Shown here one piece after another: positions 61,609 to 64,000 of a stretch of DNA of 64,000 nucleotides (positions are counted from its first letter, which is position 1; every line of letters starts with the position of its first letter). The notes beneath the pieces are model-generated. The model saw only the letters and a list, made by a program, of their open reading frames with translations, was not told the origin of the DNA and made no database searches. Made by a program: the position numbers and the translations under genes. This stretch comes from Microbulbifer sp. ALW1 (GTDB taxonomy: Bacteria; Pseudomonadota; Gammaproteobacteria; Pseudomonadales; Cellvibrionaceae). The stretch spans positions 3,521,001-3,585,000 of the forward strand of contig NZ_CP047569.1 of NCBI RefSeq assembly GCF_009903625.1. Reading direction: 5' to 3'.

Positions 61609-63881
61609 TAGTTCACCCGTTCATCTTTACTGACATCCCGCGCGGACGCCGCTGCCTGACCGACACTCTCGCCCGCACTCTCGCTAGTACCCGTGTTGGC
61701 CCTGGAGCTGGCTTGCGCCAGTTTCTCTAGCGCTATGTTCTTGGGTTCATCCAGAATCAGCTTTCCGTTCTCAACCACCAGAATACGGTCCGCCAGCTGC
61801 AGAGTACTGCTGCGATGGGTGGCTACGATCAGTGTTCTCCCTGTCGCCCAGCGCTTTAGCTTTCCGATAAATCGTTTTTCTGTGAGGTCATCCAGGGATG
61901 CGGTCGGCTCGTCCAGCAGAATGATCTGGGGGTTGCGGATAAATAGACGAGCCAGCATCAGTGATTGTCGCTGACCACCGGACAATCCCAGGCCGCCTTC
62001 CAATATCAGGTGATCCATACCTTTCGGTAGCTTGCGTACAAATTCCATCGCACCAGACATATCCAACGCGGCAATAATTTCCCGATCGGTAGCACCGGGC
62101 GCGCCCAACGTTACGTTTTCACGTAAGGTACCGTGAAAGAGATTGGCATTCTGGGTGAGTAAGCCGATGTCCCGGCGTGTATCCGCGGGATCGATATGCT
62201 CCATGCTCACCCCGTCCAGGGTGATCTCTCCCTCACTAGCCTCCATAAATCCAGACAGGGCCTGCAGCAACGTTGACTTGCCCGCACCATTACGGCCGAG
62301 TACTGCAATCTTTTCCCCTGCGCGGATGTCCAGGGATTCCACCTGCAGCGCGGGCGACCCATCGCATCCAGCGTACTTGAACGCGGTTTGTCGGAGCTGG
62401 TAGTTACCATCAATGGAGGACAGATGTACCCGGCGTCGTCCCTCGGGGTGATCAACAGGCAGCTGCATTATCTGATCCAACCCCTTTAGAGCATATTTAG
62501 CCTGCTGCCAGCGACTCAGAACCTGCGTGATCTGCGACATTGGCGCCATCATTCGGGAACCAAGAATGGAGGCAGCCACCAATGCACCAGTTGTCATATC
62601 CCCAGCCATCACCATCGGGGCGCCAAACAATACAATCAGTGCGAATACCGATGACTGCACGTTGTGTGTCCAGGTTACAAGCCGACCGATCAGGCCACGA
62701 AGACGCAAATTAGACTCCGCAGTAACGGCGTTGTAGTGATTCCATTGCTGCTGGAAGCGCTGTTCTGCCTGAAGTGTCTTGATATCTTCCATACCTTGTA
62801 TTGTTTCCACCAGCATCGCATTGCGCAGCGAGGACTCGCGGATGGACTCCCCGGCTAATCGCGCCAGTTTTTGCTGGGCAAGCAGTCCCGGGATAATCAG
62901 TGCAGCAAGCGCACCCAGCGGTACCAGAGCCAAGGGCCCGGCGATGTACCACATAACAAACAGGAAGAGAAAAAAGAACGGTAGATCTGCTAGGGCGAGA
63001 ATGGTGCTGGAAGTTACCATTTCCCGCACACGTTCCAGCTCGCGGATCTGGGATATAAATGCGCCAGTCGACTTCGGACGTGCACTGTTACGCAAGCGAA
63101 CCGCGTGCCCATATACGAGGTCAGATACGCGAATGTCTGCGCGCTTGCCCAGTAGATCGGTCACCCGAATACGATTAATACGCATGAAAAAATCAAACAG
63201 CACCGCAATCATGACACCACTGAACAGCACATAGAGCGTCGGCAATGACTCTGCGGGAATTACCCGATCATAGACCTGCTTTGAAAATAAGATGCCGGCG
63301 AGGGCGAGAATATTTGCGACGACAGTAGCGATCATCACATGACCATAAGGCCTGAGATCTCGCAGGATGATGGAGCGGAACCAGTGCTTTTGTTGTGGTT
63401 TTACGTAGTCATCAACCCGTGCATCCGCCACATTATGCGCAGGGCGTAAAATGACCGCGGAAGTCACATGGCGGATCAGTATCTCCGCCTTAACCTGCGA
63501 TGCCGCACCACGGTCGCCGCTGAAAGATACTGATAACAAACCTTTATTATCCGTGGTTTCGATTACACCGACTTGACCGTCGCGAAGTTGCACCACAATC
63601 GGCAACCGCCAGGGACTCAACATATCCGGTTCAAAATCACAGAATTTTGCGACCAGGCCAGCCTGACGGGCCATACTGCGCACCACATTTTCTACCGGCT
63701 CATCACCTCCCCTGTCGGAAGCAATACGGGCATTCTCCTCAGAGAACTCAAGCCGGTAGAATTTTGCCACGGTTACAATGGCGCTCAGCCACAGCTTGTA
63801 TTCTCGAGGCTCAGTTGGATCACCTTGAATAGGTTGCTTCTGTCCTTGTGGCGCAGATGTTTGCTGATCGGTTTCTATCAT
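61608..63881 (-). CDS. Type I secretion ABC transporter, LapB/RTX type
   Basis: The 757-residue product has an N-terminal peptidase-C39-like domain (about 25-140; YRLEFSEENARIASDRGGDEPVENVVRSMARQAGLVAKFCDF) that lacks the catalytic Cys, as in transporters of RTX proteins and LapB; six transmembrane helices (about 170-420); and a nucleotide-binding domain with Walker A GRNGAGKST (about 525), LSGGQRQSLMLARLF (about 632), ILLDEPTASLDD and the switch His in ATHRSSTLQLADRI. It exports unfolded RTX or adhesin-like proteins. The stop of the TolC-family gene overlaps its start by four bases (ATGA). Confidence 0.93.
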   Translation of the reverse strand: MIETDQQTSAPQGQKQPIQGDPTEPREYKLWLSAIVTVAKFYRLEFSEENARIASDRGGDEPVENVVRSMARQAGLVAKFCDFEPDMLSPWRLPIVVQLRDGQVGVIETTDNKGLLSVSFSGDRGAASQVKAEILIRHVTSAVILRPAHNVADARVDDYVKPQQKHWFRSIILRDLRPYGHVMIATVVANILALAGILFSKQVYDRVIPAESLPTLYVLFSGVMIAVLFDFFMRINRIRVTDLLGKRADIRVSDLVYGHAVRLRNSARPKSTGAFISQIRELERVREMVTSSTILALADLPFFFLFLFVMWYIAGPLALVPLGALAALIIPGLLAQQKLARLAGESIRESSLRNAMLVETIQGMEDIKTLQAEQRFQQQWNHYNAVTAESNLRLRGLIGRLVTWTHNVQSSVFALIVLFGAPMVMAGDMTTGALVAASILGSRMMAPMSQITQVLSRWQQAKYALKGLDQIMQLPVDHPEGRRRVHLSSIDGNYQLRQTAFKYAGCDGSPALQVESLDIRAGEKIAVLGRNGAGKSTLLQALSGFMEASEGEITLDGVSMEHIDPADTRRDIGLLTQNANLFHGTLRENVTLGAPGATDREIIAALDMSGAMEFVRKLPKGMDHLILEGGLGLSGGQRQSLMLARLFIRNPQIILLDEPTASLDDLTEKRFIGKLKRWATGRTLIVATHRSSTLQLADRILVVENGKLILDEPKNIALEKLAQASSRANTGTSESAGESVGQAAASARDVSKDERVN

Positions 63882-64000
63882 GGCAGCACTTCGACGCCCT
63901 GAATGGCGCGCCCCTCCAGGTCAAACGCGTTACGGATTTGCCCTACGGTATAAAGACAGTCAACGTGTAACCGATAAAGGTCATACTGAGTGTTACTTTT
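63878..64000 (-). CDS. TolC-family outer-membrane protein, C-terminal end (cut by window edge)
   Basis: The last 40 codons of a frame running in from the right edge read QYDLYRLHVDCLYTVGQIRNAFDLEG..., ending VEVLP. The DLYRLxxDCLYxxGxLRxAF pattern is the C-terminal signature of TolC/LapE-type outer-membrane factors of type I secretion. The stop overlaps the ABC transporter ATG by four bases. It is the upstream gene of the operon seen here; the substrate gene is probably further right, outside the window. Confidence 0.75.
   Translation of the reverse strand, partial: KSNTQYDLYRLHVDCLYTVGQIRNAFDLEGRAIQGVEVLP

Overview
The window looks like chromosomal DNA of a GC-rich marine gammaproteobacterium, most like Cellvibrionales and in particular Microbulbifer. 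This is inferred from the gene set (TamA/TamB, Dps, an M2 dipeptidyl carboxypeptidase, RND efflux, ScsB-like DsbD, GH43, YbbA/YbbP beside TesA, a large acyl-CoA catabolic cluster) and from style, not from a marker gene. The only stable RNA gene I can support is the small SRP RNA. I see no tRNA, rRNA, insertion sequence, integrase or CRISPR array.

Layout. 1-8.2 kb: tamB (cut by the edge) and tamA, a small membrane protein, a DUF3149-like mini-protein behind a near-ideal FNR/Anr box, acetoacetyl-CoA synthetase with a divergent LysR regulator, and a PadR/HAAS membrane-protein pair with two tandem operators. 8.2-20 kb: dps, an M2 peptidase lipoprotein, SRP RNA, a QueD-like protein, rsmE, alanine dehydrogenase with a divergent Lrp-type regulator, and an RND efflux adaptor/pump pair. 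20-27 kb: an Mpo1-like protein, a polymorphic HNH-type toxin with a SUKH-like immunity gene, a macrodomain protein, putP, a lytic-transglycosylase-like protein that overlaps ttcA tail to tail. 27-41 kb: tesA/ybbA/ybbP, bioA, a GH43 lipoprotein, a redoxin/ScsB-type pair, a cysteine-less AhpD-fold protein, dinB under a LexA box, and a putative sigma/anti-sigma pair.

41-53 kb: a nine-gene minus-strand catabolic operon (histidine phosphatase, ACAD10/11-type acyl-CoA dehydrogenase, APH-type kinase, three SDRs, MaoC hydratase, thiolase, quinone-oxidoreductase-like MDR) with a divergent LysR gene, then fadH. The kinase plus dehydrogenase pair suggests 4-hydroxyacyl-CoA catabolism feeding hydration, oxidation and thiolysis.

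53-64 kb: the most unusual part. An RTX/LapB-type type I secretion operon (TolC-family end, ABC transporter, HlyD adaptor) is followed on the same strand by a conserved 70-residue protein, a protein with an alpha-helical repeat domain fused to a CapA/PgsA-like metallophosphatase domain, a cyanophycin-synthetase-like ATP-grasp ligase without the Mur-ligase half, and a serine beta-lactamase-fold hydrolase. Facing them is a 778-residue protein that carries the same alpha-helical domain fused to an Asp/Asn beta-hydroxylase-like domain. I regard this as a candidate undescribed system for making, modifying or anchoring an exported peptide-like product.

Three long intergenic hairpins with a common folded architecture (two short inner hairpins with GGAT or GGGA loops) are spread over the window and form a small family of palindromic repeats.
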